In this document: piece by piece, positions 26,001-40,900 of the stretch
How the letters are laid out: each line of letters begins with the position of its first letter
Position numbering within the stretch: position 1 is the stretch's first letter
Assembly: GCA_951213105.1 (NCBI GenBank)
Contig: OX578155.1
Span: forward strand, 28,846,857 to 28,910,856
DNA from: Amaurobius ferox
Taxonomy: Eukaryota; Arthropoda; Arachnida; Araneae; Amaurobiidae
Direction: 5' to 3'
DNA length: 64,000 nucleotides
Notes under the pieces: model-generated
Databases searched by the model: none
What the model was told of the DNA's origin: nothing
What the model saw: only the letters and a program-made list of their open reading frames with translations
Made by a program: the position numbers and the translations under genes

Positions 26001-29000
26001 TATTTAACAAGATACTTCTTCTCATGATACTGGCAAATATTTTCAAAGTCTCCTAATCTTAGTCCAAAATAGTTTTTTCTTTATTGCTAAATTCACTAAA
26101 ATCCTTTAGTGTTAGTGAAATTGGTCCATAAGTAGTCTTATGACAATCCTCATCAACTTTAGCTCCAACAGAACATATCATCTTTACCGTTCCTTTATCA
26201 GGCATGCACACTGTACTAATCAAAAGCCAACTGACATACAATGCAAATGCAGAACTCACACTTGCCTGTGACAGCAAGTTTTTTTAGGATCAAACAGATT
26301 ATATCTTGTTACAACTTATACACTCTAAACAAGATTGTATAAGTTGAGACATTCCAGAAACTCGGCTGCTTTAGCAATTATGAATTGTGTAGTATGTTTT
26401 TTTATATATTTTCTTGGTCTTTAACACTTTCATTTGGTTTTTATTACAACAAATAAAAAAGAAAATATATTCATGCTTCATTAGTTATAAAAAAGGTTGT
26501 AATTGTCCTTCAAACCCAAAAAACCCCAGCAGATTTTGTTCACAACTTTGAACTCAAATATTTTTGTTATTATGCAAAGCAAAGTGATAAAATTTTATTA
26601 TAGTGTTGCTACCTAATAGAAGCCTTAGTAATATAAATTTCAGATTTTTACTGTGAACCCAACCCCACTGGAGATACAGCTTTTGAAAAATCTAAATTTT
26701 TTTAAAACACCCACTTTCACTAGTGAACAAATTTCGGAAGGGTTCAAAACACTCCAGTTTTCTCCCCTCAGGTAAAATCTACTGTTATTATGGCTCTTGC
26801 AAAATACATTTGGTTTGAGTGTATTGTCCCCTTCCTAGTGAAAAACAGGCTCGGAAAATGAGAAAATACAAATTTAAATGGTAAATTTTGACTGCCATTA
26901 AATTTTCAAAAATATATCAAATGATGAAACAAAGTTGAAACAAAATTATCAGCACTTTATTCTGAGTAAAAGGTTTTTTAAATCTTTTAATTTACTCAAT
27001 TAGAAGGAAAGTTATACCATTTTGCGCAAATGCTTGTAATCACAAATCACAAAAATGTACATGTTTAAAGCGCTATCTGGGAACCTACCTCTCTGTCACA
27101 CGGTAAGAAATTTTTCTTTTCTAGAAATGGTTTTGAACTCTCTAAACATGTTTAAATATATGTGCAGAATGTAAAAAATATTAAAAATGGTGCAACAACC
27201 AATTTAACAAAAATTGTTGAAATAGCATGGAATGATCCCACTACTATTTATCTTAAAATAAAAATCTGATGTGTGCAGCACATGACTTTCCTTATATGAT
27301 GCAATGAATCTACTACTTTTACAGTGAAAAAAAATGGATTATTTTTATAGTAGATATTTATATTCTTTCTTTTTATAGTAGATATTTATATTCTTCTTCT
27401 ATAGTAGATATTGAATTTTCGTCAATGAGTCATCATTTTCATTGATTTAGCATCATTTTTATCCATTTGGCGAGTTTTTCATTAATTTAGCAACATTTTA
27501 AAAAGTCGGCAAGTTGGTGACATTCCACCAAATTTGTCGCCAAAATCTCGCCAAGTGTTATGGGCAGAGAAATAAATTATTCTTACAGCAGATAAATGAC
27601 TATTGGCGTTGAAATGCAAAAGTTTTACTCAAAGTATCTTTTTTTATGAATGGAACTAGCTAGATCCATGAGAATGATGTCACCAAATTTATCGCATGGT
27701 ATTACATATGAAAAGTGAACATGTTTCTCAGTAGGAAATATTTTTTTTTTATTTATATGGCTTTTTGAAAAATGTGCAATATCTCGAGAACGGTTCATGT
27801 TAGTGTTCTAAAATTTATGTCAATCATTTTTTTAATGAAAAATTACATAAATGTCTATTTGCTTAACTTTATTAGAGGCTTTGATTTTTTGATGATTTTT
27901 TCAAAATTTCACTCGAAAATTTAGAGGGGTTCTGAACATCCGATTGCGTATAAAAACAATAGACTTCCAGTGTTTACGGATTGTAATTTTTGTACCAAAT
28001 TTCATTCGAATAGGCCCATTCATTCGTTAGTTATCGTCTCCACAGACTCACTGACACACACACATACTTTCACACACACACACAGACACCACTTCAAAAA
28101 TGCTTGATTTGTGATCAGGGATGCTTGAAACGTACTCTCCCATCGAAAACTCGAATTCGAATTTTCGACCTCATCATAATACCTTTCCTTATACATTATT
28201 GTATATAAGGAAAGTAAAAATAGACAGTATCTTGGTGTTTGTACAATGTAATTGAAAATTCAAGCAATGTACAGCTATGAAGTTTGTTATAAAGAGGTTT
28301 TGGGACAATTCCTGATATACTTGAATTATAATGAATTTAGTTAATTAATTAAATTTAATTTAGTTTTTATTTATTTGGAGTTAAAGTGAAATATTCAACA
28401 ATTTTCACACCAATCCATTTAAAGTGATCAGAGAAAATATCACTGGAATTCAATTATGCACATCGTAAAGTAAAATTAATTTTATTTATTTCAGCTTGAT
28501 AGTAAAGAAGCTGTTGAGAAGGTTTTAAATGAAAAAAGTCAAGGTTCTCCTCTTAAAGCAGTTAAAGAACGTCGAGCATCTGTTGATAAACGTTCAGTAA
28601 GTTTGCAATTTATATTGTGCTTTTATTTCAATCTAGTGTATAATAAAGTAGTTTAAAGTATCATCTTGCTTGTTAAAATCTCATATATTCAATTCATTTC
28701 AGCATATTAAGAAAATTTTATTTCTTTGCCTGTATTTATTTTATATTTAATTTTTTGTCTTTATAGTATTTTATTTGTACCACTTTATTTTTAACCATTC
28801 TTCGCTTATGATGTTGTTTTGAAAACTTGTGTAATCATTAACTTAAATGTAATTTAATTTATTATGCTGCTTATGAACATTCCTGTTGAACAAATTGTAG
28901 AAAAAATTGAATTTTATCAATTGATAATGAAAAATACTCTTTATTAGGTTTGTTATGTTTCCAGATATCCTAATTGGGACAGTTATAAATTTGATAATGT

Positions 29001-31923
29001 GTCATATTTTGGCAACATTATGAGTTGTTGCATTATAATTTCAGTGACATAAAATCATGAACCCTGATATTTAGTGACCGTGGTGATGAATTTGGTGAAA
29101 TGTGGGCAACTGGCAAATTCTATAAACTTCACAAATTTTATAGATTTGCTAAGTATTTCATGAGTTATGTGCTATTTACAAAACTTTCATGGGATGTTTC
29201 ATATTAATATATAAATAGTAGGGAAACACTCACTAATTTTTCTTATGGCCTGCCTATCCACAATAAAAATAAATATAAAATAGAAAAATAAAAGAAATGT
29301 AATAAAAGACCTGCTGTCCATAACTACCATTACAGATCTTAAGATAAACAATACTGCAACTGAAAATAGTCGATTTATAGAGCAGTAGTGAATTGAGACA
29401 CATTCAATTTTTGCAGCATATACACGATGATCTTAAAGTGATTTTAATTAGAATTATTTGCACAAAAAATTGTTAGTCCTTTCTGATTCATATTTATTTC
29501 TGAAGCTTTTTCTTTCAATTGTGAACTTTAATAAAAGTAAATATCAATCTTCAATAACTTATAGAATTTGGAAAATCAATTATGATGTACAACAACTGAA
29601 ATTGAAGAAGACCTAAAAAAAAAATAATGATCACAAAGAAAAGCAATTGGTGCATTTTTGTAATAAAATGAGTGAATAAAACAAATTTTTATATTATTTT
29701 ATTTATTTTTAAAATGCTGTTTTGTGTGTGGCTTTTGAAAAAGTGTAACTTGTCAAATAGACTCGCAGAACGATTTGGGTTGGTTAGGTCTGCTTCACAT
29801 AATACCAGTACTCACCTAAATGGCAGTTAGTATTAATTTAGCTGCAGAATTCTGTTTCCTATTTAAATTTGGGTTGGTTAGATCTGCCTCACATAATACC
29901 AATACTCACCTAAATGGCAGTTAGTATTGATTTAGCTGCAGAATTCTGTTTTCTATTTAAATTTGGGTTGGTTAGATCTGCCTCACATAATACCAGTACT
30001 CACCTAAATGGCAGTTAGTATTGATTTAGCTGCAGAATTCTGTTTTCTATTTAAATTTTTTCTAGTACATTTTTTTTACTATTTAGTATCTTCATGTAAA
30101 TATGTAAATGTTAAATTAAATTTTGCTTTTCAGAAAGAAAAAGCCCACGCTCGTTCTTTAACAAAAACTCTCGATCCTGTTAAAAAAAGTTCCTCTAGTC
30201 AAAATAAAGAATCCTCAAAAAGTAAAGATGGAGAAAAATCGAAGGAAAAGAGTCGAGAGTCTAAAAGAGAAAAATCTCGGGATCGAGGAAAACACAAGCC
30301 TGAAGATGCCAAGAAATCTTCTAAAGAAAAGAAGCCGAAAGAGAGCTTGTCAGCTGAGGAAGAGAAAGTGGATGTTATGAGTGACAATGTGAATGACTCA
30401 AATAATAATGTTGAGAACCAAGAACAGTTGCCTATGGTACTTATGGATGATGCTGAGTTACCAAAAGTTTTGACAAATGGAGAAGCTCATGATAAAGTAA
30501 GTTGTGTGTTAAACGTAAATTTTAACCCAGTAGTGCTCATGGTGGCATATTGTATCTTACTTTTCCTTGATTGATTGCTCATTCATCATATATTTTATGC
30601 TTTAATATCAATGAGCAGGGATCGTGCTACAGATCGCCATTGTCATATTTTGCAACAGAAAATTCAATTTAGTGATTGAAAAAAAGATTTGGTGAAAATT
30701 TTGGCAATTAAGAATTCTGACAATTATCAGATTAAAAAATCATGGTATACTAATTATGACATACTAATCATTATGTATATTATTATGTCTTTTCTAAAAC
30801 AATGATCTTTGAAATTTAAGAATTTAAAAATCAATTTAAATTTTTTGTATAGAATTAAATCAAAATAAAATTTGGCAAATAAAAATTCTTATTTGGGGAA
30901 AGAAAATTTATTTTTGTCGAATAGGTTGATAGAAATAATAAAAAATCTAGAGTAACCCCTGAATGAGAAATACAGTGTGATCATTATTCAGAACATTCTT
31001 CAGAAGCAGTCTAGAATTGCAAAGATTGAAATAAACTCAGTTTTTTCTGAGCAGTAAACTGGTTTCATTAGGAAGGGAATTTTGAAAGTTCCAGGAAGGG
31101 AATTTTGAAATTTCAAGTTATTGCATTTTGTATTATAAGAGAAATGTGTTTATAAACAAAACTAATATATATTTTTGACATTTGGAATTGTAAATAGCTG
31201 CAGCATAAAAAATTTAGGGAGATTTGTTAGATCCCAAAAAAAATGTATAAATTGTAACTTCCTTATTAATATATCCATGCAGAGTGCTTGAGTCTCTTAA
31301 TGCTTGTAGATAACACTACTAAATATCTGTAGTGTGAATTTCTACTTAACTTTCGCATACATTCATATCTTCTAGCAGTATATATGCAGAGCTTCTGCGT
31401 TCTAGTGTCTGAACTTTTTCCAACATTAATATCCCATATTTTTCAGTTCTGTTTGTCTGACAATCATTATCAGAATGAAGGCTCTTGCACTCATAATATT
31501 CTCTGACCCATGCAGTTTTATTATTATATAACCCTTCATTGAAACTTAAACCATATACGTATTTAAATTAAATTAACTTCAGATCAAATAATGTATAATT
31601 TGTAGGGCAAAAAAAAAAAAGTTGCAGTAATTATGACAAAATCTTGTTCATAAAATGATCATAATATGAACTATGAAACTATAACATAGTTACACTATTT
31701 TGAAGGCTTTATATTTTTCATTATTGAGCAAAATTCTTAAGAAAATTGTTAAGTATGTGAGTTAACCATGGAGATAAAAGAACTGTAACTTCATAGATAG
31801 TTTTGATAAAGTTTTTAAACCATGGAGTTTCCCTTTACTTTCATGTTTAAACAATGCAATTAAAGCTAATCTCATTCCCATTCAGCAAATTGTAATCTAT
31901 TTGTTGTGCAATGTACCTAAGTG

Positions 31924-31956
<33 letters not shown>

Positions 31957-34900
31957 TGATATTTAGTTCTATGTCTCACTCTCGCAATCATTATCAGAAT
32001 TAAGGTTGCATATATTTATGTAAAAGATTTTCTCCTAAACCTATCCGTCCATATACAGTTCTTGCACTCATAAGAGCAGACCATGCACCTCTCTCAAACC
32101 TTAATACATAAATTGTGCTGTAGTGTGAACACTGCGAAAAATTCATATTAGCTGACCATCATCTATTATCCTCGTCAAGGGAGTCTGAGGTATATTTATT
32201 ACTGTTTTTGGCCAACAGACAGGTAGAAGTTTTTGTTTCTGTGCGAATTGTTTTGAAATTCTTTCACTACTTTGATAAAAATAGTCGTGGAAATATTTGT
32301 CAAACATTAAATATTTTCATCAAAGAGGAAAATGGCAAGTGCTAGGAAAATTCCTGACCCTGATATTCTCCTTATCTCTTCTTGTATTTTTAACACTGAT
32401 ATAGATATGTTCATATTGGTTATAGATTTTTAATTTTTTTTTATTGAATTGTACCTGTCAGGAACAAAGTGAAATGGAAGCATCAGAGACTTTATCTGAA
32501 AAGGTACTTGCAATATTTCTCATTTTTTATTTACTTTGTCTTGTTTAGTATAGCAATCTTATAACTCATTGTGCATTTATATACATTATACTAGCTGGCA
32601 TTATCAGCTTCACTTGAATTTCTTTTGTGATTAAAATATACATACAAATATGCGATGTAAATAAACAGATTTATTTTTAGAAATATTGATTTTAGTTTAT
32701 TCGGAATTATCAAGCTTAAATAGGAATTTTACTGCTTAAAATACTACACATTCATTTTAACACTTCCTAGTGTGCAATATTAATGATTTAGCATAGTAAA
32801 CTTTAAGCTATATTTTTTGCAGTAGTCAAGTTTCAGACTTGAGATTCTCAAGTTTCAGACTTGAGATGAGGTTTTATCACCAATTAAGTTTCTGTACACC
32901 CTATTGAGTGTTCATGACAACTAATATAGTAACTTTCATGACTATATTAGTTGTACTGTTAGCCAGAATATTGTTATTTTAATGTGATACTTATGTTTCT
33001 ATCATTCATTTATGATATAGATCTTGTTTCAAGTGCATAAATCTATTAGGTACACAAAATATTTATTTGACAATCTCTCTGAATTGTAAAATATATTATT
33101 AATAACAATAAATTATATGAAAGCTTGATACATTTGACTTTCATATTTGGCAACAACATGTCATTTTAGTATTGCTATAGGAATATTTATATATAACATA
33201 AGGAATAAAATCTTTTTAAATCTTTTTAATCTTTTCTCCAAAATGAAAGCCAATAAAATAATACTCATGACTTTTCTTGAACAAATTTAAATCAAATGAT
33301 ACTTAGCATATGCATGTAGATATAACCATGTTCTAGTAAAACTGTGACAAATATATTGTTTTTAATTTTATATATACTACAATAGATTAGATTAGCATTG
33401 CAGTTGCATCCTAAAATTAGTTGTTGAAACTATGTAAGTGTGCAAAAATTTAGTCTTTTAGGTCACTGGGGGGGGGGGGGGGAGTGTCTGGAAAGACAAA
33501 ATATATGACATGATTATTATATAGATGATATAATAGAAAGGAGAACTTTTTATATTTATTTAGTTAATGGGTAATATTTTTTGTCTTCTGAGTAATCAAG
33601 TAAAATTATTGAAAAGAATAACAAGTGTCTGTATTCTTACATACATTTTCAAAATTTTTGTATATTTAATGATGTTTAATTACTATGGAGACATTAAAGA
33701 AAACTAAAGTTATACATGTTGAGAAATGCTTTAGGACCACTTCTCTAAAGCAACATGTCAAACTAGCAGGCTGCATGTATTAGGAATTGAGCAGTTAGAT
33801 ACAACAATTGAAAGTTAACTTATATGGTTTACTAAATATAAACTTTTAATGAAAATTAAATCAATTTATCAATACATTTATATTTATAATGGTGACAAAA
33901 TAATGATAACCAAGAAAATAAAAATTATATTGATCCATTATACAATAAATTAACATGTATACTTTGCAACTCAGCCACCATTCATTGCACATATCCACTA
34001 AATTATATGTTGTACTAGTAGTATACCTGTTCGGCATACGGAATGCATAATATAAAAACTTAAAATTCGCAATTATGTGTAAATTCCTGTAGTATTCTAA
34101 ATAACATTGTAATTCAAGCATTCTATTAAAATATTTAATTTCATTCTTTTAAAACAAAGCATAAGAATCTCTGCTCTCGCTATACAAAATTATCTTCATT
34201 TAGGACCACTTCTTTAAAGCAACATGTCAAATTAACAGGCTGCATGTATTAGAAATTGAACAGTTGGATACAATAATTGAAAGTTGACTTATGGTTTACT
34301 AAAAATAAATTTTTAATGAAAATTAAATCAATTTATCAATACATTCATATTTATAATGGGGATAAAATAATAACCAAAAAAAAAAAATTATATTGATTTA
34401 TTATGCAATGTATACTTTGCAACTCAGTCACCATTCATTGCACCCATCCACCAAATTATATGTTGTACTAGTAGTATACCTGTTCTGCATACGGAATATA
34501 TAATATAACAAAAAATATCAATCATGCATAAAGCATTGATTATGAAACACTTTCCAACTGAAATGCAAAATGTGATACATTCAGCGGTGATATTTTTTTA
34601 ATTATCACAGAAGTGCGATAATGTTTTTTACTTGAAAACTTAAAACTTCATGGAGAAAAATTAACTTTATTCAAATAGCATCATCAAAATATAAATCATT
34701 CATCTGGTTCTCTATGTAAAAACATTGAATATTTCATTCATACACTTTTATTCCAGACTCCAGAGTTAAATAATTTTGCATGAAAAAAATTCAGCAATTC
34801 TTATACAACTCATCTTTACAATCACTTGTTTACATTCTATATCCATTAAAATTAAGCTTCGTTGTAGAAATAATCAAAGTTTGATGATCATTTAAACTCA

Positions 34901-37900
34901 AAAATATTGTAATTGCGTTGGTGAAAAATATAGATGTACAAAAATTATGCAGAAATAAAGCTGTTTAGGATGGATGCAACACAAAATATAAATTTAAAGG
35001 AACTTTAAAAATCATGACTTTTACTCTAGGGGAAAAGATGGATGCCATATTTTATTTTAAATTCTTCATATTATATGGGTGTAATTATTATTTTAATTTT
35101 TATTTAAAAACTACTGAACATATTTTTTTGAAATATTTTTTTTATATATTTTATGGGATAATTTGAATATTTCCTAAAACTTTTGAAACAATTTGTAAAT
35201 TTTAAATTCACTTAAAAAATGTTTGAAAAATTAGGTCTCATAGGGTTCAATGTTCAACTTCACTTTTTCAACCCGGGTTCAATCCAAAACTAATTGAGGG
35301 ATATTACATTTACATTCCCATATGTCCGACAGACCCTCTCACAACATACTAAAATTTCATTTTGATAAAGTCCTTTTTATGGCAGTTATCGTGCGAACAG
35401 GCAGACAATGAATAAAGTCATAAACACTTTTTAACTATGTCATTAAGTGTTAAAAGTTTAAAATTCACGATTATGTGTAAATTCAAAACATTCTATTAAA
35501 ATATTTAATTTCAATTTTTTAAAGCAAAGCATAAGAATCTCTGTTCTCACTATACAAAATTATCTTCATATGCAGATCTTAAGAATAAAACATCCTGGTT
35601 TTATTTGTAAACAAATTTGCAAAAAAATATGAAAGTGGATCAATATATAAAAAAATAAAAGCGTTAAAATAGTATTAAAAGATATGCCTGTACTACTATT
35701 ATTCTGTTTCAACAATTGGCTAAACACAACATATTTGTTAATTGTTTAAACACAATGAGTTTGAAAATTTTTGCCATTGAAAATATCAATAATTCCCATA
35801 ATCTTTAAACTCGAAGGCCATAAAAAGCAATATTGTTAATTCTAAAATTTAATTTTGTATCCATTTTTGTATTTAAATCATAAAAAATTAATAAAAATCA
35901 TCTGCTGTATATATACATTTGGTTTAAATGCGTTGCTCAGTGATCTGATATAATTTTCTACAAATAAATTTGTGGAAAAATGTCATCTGCATAATGCTAT
36001 TTTTAGAGAGGTTCATTTTTCATTAATATCTTGACAACTCCTGGTCCTAGAAACTCAAAACAGATACTAAATTTTAAGTGGGGCTATTTCAAGGCTACCC
36101 ACAAAATTTCATGAAATTTGGTGCAGGTGTTCTTCCATGATAATGAGACAAACAACATCCACAGACTGAATTTCAATTTTATTTATATAGATTTATTCCT
36201 CAAAAGATTCTAATAAAGGCATCTATTTCAAAATATAACCGAAAGGCCAAGAATGTTTTATCAGTTGAAAATTTTTACTTTAAAGGAAATACCTATTTCC
36301 TCAATTGCTGAACATTCTTGGAACTTTATGCAATATTCTTAATATAGCATTGTTTTGGGTTGAGATTTCAATGAAATTTAATTATCAGTTTTGTTTTGTA
36401 GCCTGTCCGAGAGAAAAGCCATAGATCTCATTCAAGTAGAAGTGCTCGTCCCCCATCTGCTAGAAGCAAAAGAACGAAAGCCTGTAAGTTAAGCTTACAT
36501 GTTGTTGATTTTCATTGTTCATGTCAAACAACATGGTTAACTCTACATTTATTAGTTTGAAATATTTGATAATTAAATTTCAATATTCTTTATATCATAC
36601 CTATTTCTATCTATGTCAAAAAATTACATTTAATTTGATAATCTGAATGCAAATTTAGGATACTTTAAAGTTAGAATATCTGCTATATTTCAGTTCGTCA
36701 AATCTGACCCCGGATGCCATGGTCTTTCTATAGGAAAATGTGGATTTATGATTTTTTCATACTTTTTGTGACAAAATGAATTTTGCTTTTGAAAAGACAT
36801 CACCCAAGTTTCCACCGCCATCAAGAATTTTAATGGACTTTCCACAAATGCCCAATACTTATGGGTAGAACGCATTTGCTACGAAAATAGTCGCAGTTAG
36901 CATTTAAGATCGACCGGCCAACTACGAGATGACTCATAGTGGGCACCCAATCCAGCAGCAGACTCTCAACTATGAGTTATCACATAGTTGACAGTTAATG
37001 TGTTAAATAAAATTATATGAAAATCGCTGAAAGAATCTGAAAACCAACTTTAAAAGAACACTGAAATGAAAGAAGATGCCATAGACATGGAACTACAGTA
37101 GTTGGCAAAAAAATAAATAAATAAATAGAAAAGTGTAAACAGTGTAAACAGTTTTAAACAGTATTCATTGTTTTTCACATTTAAAGACGGGGTTACATTT
37201 AAAGACATTACAGTTTCAACAGCATAAATTAAACTCAATGTTTAAGGTTTATTTATTTTTGTCAATATATTTAGAAATTTTTATTTTGTTCTTTTTTACA
37301 TTTTGTTAAATGTAGACCGCAGAAACAAATATGAGATCTTTAGGCTACTTATAGGCTACATATCATATAGTTGGTCTGTCATTCTTCTGATCACACATAA
37401 ATCCGCAGTAAAAATAGTAGATATCTAGCTTTTTCTATAAACTGTTCAGTATTATACACAGTCCATATAGTAATATGATACGAATTCCTTCCACCAGTAA
37501 GTTATTTACATACATATTAAGTCAGGGAAAATGGTTTTCATTGGTCAGAGAAATCAAAAGTGTATTGCTATGAACCCTGCTTTAGTTTCCTTTATATCCA
37601 GCCCAAGCAAATTATTAAAATGATTTGATATTTTGACATGAAGTATACTGTCGAGGTATCCAGCTAAAATCGAAGCAAAAACTAAAAGTTATAGCTATGA
37701 ACAGTTTATGTGCGACTAGTAGCCTTTTGAAAATCCTCTAAGAAAATACAATTGCATTCTAGATCAGGTTATTTGCTTTTGAAATATAGTGGTTATAATT
37801 TCAATATCTTATTATTTTGAACTACTTTGAAAAAGTGGTTCCAATTTCAGTATTTTTAACTATATTGTTTGTTTGTTCGACCTAGACCATCCGACCTACT

Positions 37901-40900
37901 AGAAGATGTAAGGCATCTATTTGGACAGCCAAAACAGTGTCACCCAATTTAGACTAGAACCCAGTGGGATTGGTATCCACATAGACCTTAACCTCTTTTC
38001 CCTTCCACCAACCTCTCGGGACTTATAGACCCACACATTTAACGTGCCCATACTCCATGTGAACACAGGGACATTTGGGCAGAGTCTAGAATTGAATTCG
38101 GGTCTTCAGCGTGCAATCCCCATGTCTTAACCACTGGGTTGTCCCATCTCTTTTGAACTGTTTTGAAAATGTCTAAAGAGGACAAACCACCCATAAAGAA
38201 AGGTATTATTCACACAATATAACTTCGACTCCACCAGATTGAAGCCAGTGCTGATTTTTTTTCCCCTCCTATTCTAAAAATGTAACCTTATGTAATAACC
38301 ACCTCTCTTAATAACCAGTTTTTGTCAGGCTGCAAGGAGGCTGCTTGGCATATTTGTAAACTGGTTCTTATGTCAATTTTATTATTTTTCAGCTGAAGAA
38401 TCTGACACTATGGTGGGAGGTAATTAATATTTGCTTTTGTTATTTATTGGTTTCATATTTTTTAAATGAATATGTGAGCATTTAACTCGTTTATAATTAT
38501 TTAATTGTCTTTTAAAATTTTTGAAACACTGAGAGGGGACTATGGTTCAGCTTACTACACTCATTAACCTTTGTTTTTAATATGCATACTTCAAACTTTA
38601 AAAATGTACCTTTTCATTCACTATAAATTAGTATAAATCAGAAGAATATTTGTAATAGTAAATATCTCTAAAGACATGATTAGAATACTATGTGTTGAAG
38701 ACCCAGACCGTCCGACTCGTCCAGAGACATGAACAGCAGTTTGGACGACCGGAGAATGGCCACCCCATGTGTCGAAAGGCGAAAGATTAGCTCGACTTTT
38801 GAAGGGAACCCAGAGCATGGCCACCCCATGTGTGTCATAATTAATTCTTGTCATATTCTCTTGTTTTGACTGAGTTATTTTAACCCTAATACAGTTTTAA
38901 CAAGAAATTATGGAGACTTCAGATGGGGCAAATTATGAACACGTCATTTTCGACAGAACTATTAAGAATTTTAATTATATATATATATAATAAAACGGTT
39001 TAAAGGTCCAATGAAGGAAAGTGAGAAGCTGTAACTCGAAAAACCTAACTTTCTAACAAGCTTACAAAAATATATATATATATATACTAGCCGCCTTTGG
39101 GGACCAGCATATTTGCTACCCTTGAAAATTCTGACCGTGGCAAACTTGCTGACACGACCTACCAGAAAGGTGTAAGGTAACTGTTTGGACGGTCAGGAAG
39201 TGCCACCCAATTTAGACTGGAACCCAGTGGGGGAGGCATCCACAGGGACCATACCGTCCTTCCCCTACCATCAACCTCTCGGAAAAACTTACGGACCCAC
39301 ATGTTTAACGTGATCGTACTCCGCGTGAATGCGGCAATAGTTTTGGCAGTGGCGGGAATCGAACCCATGCCTACCGAGTGAAATTCCTGCACACTAACCA
39401 CTGGGCTACCGTGCGTTCCGTGACAATCCCCATAACTTTCTTTTTATTCACCCAATTTAGACTGGAACCCAGTGGGAGAGACATCCACAGGGACCGTACC
39501 CTCCTTCCCCTACCACCAACCTCTCGGAAGGACTTACGGACCCACAGGTTTAACGTGATCGTACTCCGCGTGAACACGGCAGCAGTTTTGGCAGTGGCGG
39601 GAATCGAACCCGGGTCTACCGATTGAAATTCCTTCACGCTAACCACTGGGCTACCGCCCTCCGCAGCAATCTCCATAACTTTCTTTTTATTCACCCAATT
39701 TAGACCGGAACCCAGTGGGGGAGGCATCCACAAGGACCGTATCCTCCTACCCCTACCACCAACCTCTCGGAAGGACTTATGGACCCATATGTTTAACGTG
39801 ATCGTACTCCGCGTCAGTGGCAGGAATTGAACCCGGGCCTACCGAGTGCAATTCTCGCGCGCTAACTTCCCGTGCGCTAACTTAAATTTTATAATTAAGC
39901 TCTTAATTCCATCATCCTCGTTCCATCGTTCCATCATTTAAAATATCCATAAAATTAAAATATCCATTTAAAATATCTATAAATTAAAATATCCATTTAA
40001 AATATCCATAAATTAAAATATCCATTTAAAAAATCCATATTGTTCTATCAATCATCCATATCGTTCCACCAATCCATAAATATAATAATTTCAAATACAC
40101 AACCACAATTCAAACCATCATAATTCAATCATTTAAATTGTTTAAAATATCCATAAATTAAAATATCCATTTGAAATATCATATAAATATAATAATTTCA
40201 CCCGATGTATCCAATACATGTGCTAAGATCTTATTTCATTTAAAACCGAAAGCGCAGTCTCCATGGAGATGGGTAAAAAACTTCTACCGGGGAGGAAAAT
40301 GCAGTTGAAGAACTTAGCGGATTGCCGAGAAATATAAAATCATGACGTCTTTAAAATTATGATCCTGTGGGCAATTTTCATTATTTCTTGACCAGATTGG
40401 ACTTGTAAGAATGACAGATCTTTGACCTTTCTAAAAATGTGAATTATTAGTCGAAATTATGAGTAGTTTTTACGATGGGAGGATTTAAAACCGAAAGTTG
40501 TTTTTTTGAACCGAAAGTGACTTTTGTTTTAAAATCTTTAAAAAATATTAGAATTTGTCTCTGAGACTTGAAATTTATATATTTTTACTCGCAATTGACT
40601 GCTCTTTCTAGTGGTGTGATTTTTTTTTTTTCTATGACGTCTGGATCGTGGAGAAAAAAGGGCAAAAAACGGTCAAAATCGCATAAGACATTAAATAACA
40701 AAAAAAAAAAATAATTAAAATTTTAAAAATCGGTTTTCACATGTCACCTTCCCCCCCCCCCTCCCCCCCAGGTCTCTGATTGCCAAATTTCGTAGCTCTC
40801 CGACATGCGGTCGCTGAACGTATAGAGTATAAGATAGTCACACACACAGACATTGCCTTTTATTATATAGATATATATATATAATTTTCGAGTTACAGCT

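Larger units (their letters stand above)
22956..27235 (-). mobile_element. DNA transposon with about 0.7-kb terminal inverted repeats, unassigned
   Basis: The right arm 26529-27235 is the reverse complement of the left arm (22956-22984, 23051-23086 and about 24014-24602 once insertions are removed). Both outer ends read TCATTCCATGCTATTTCAAC. The arms diverge modestly. Between them, 25100-26290 is a decayed coding region on the minus strand (see next entry). The left arm was later hit by a SINE (22985-23038) and a family B element (23096-24006). No exact target duplication is visible. The superfamily is not identified. Confidence 0.75.

Noticed and set aside
30008..30574. 188-codon single-exon gene
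   Set aside because: The + frame spans an intron end, IFT54 exon 6 and the next intron start. Only 30134-30496 has splice sites and family-like sequence.
39890..40190. CRISPR-like array
   Set aside because: The short repeats have no fixed unit and no unique spacers. It is low-complexity sequence in a eukaryotic genome.
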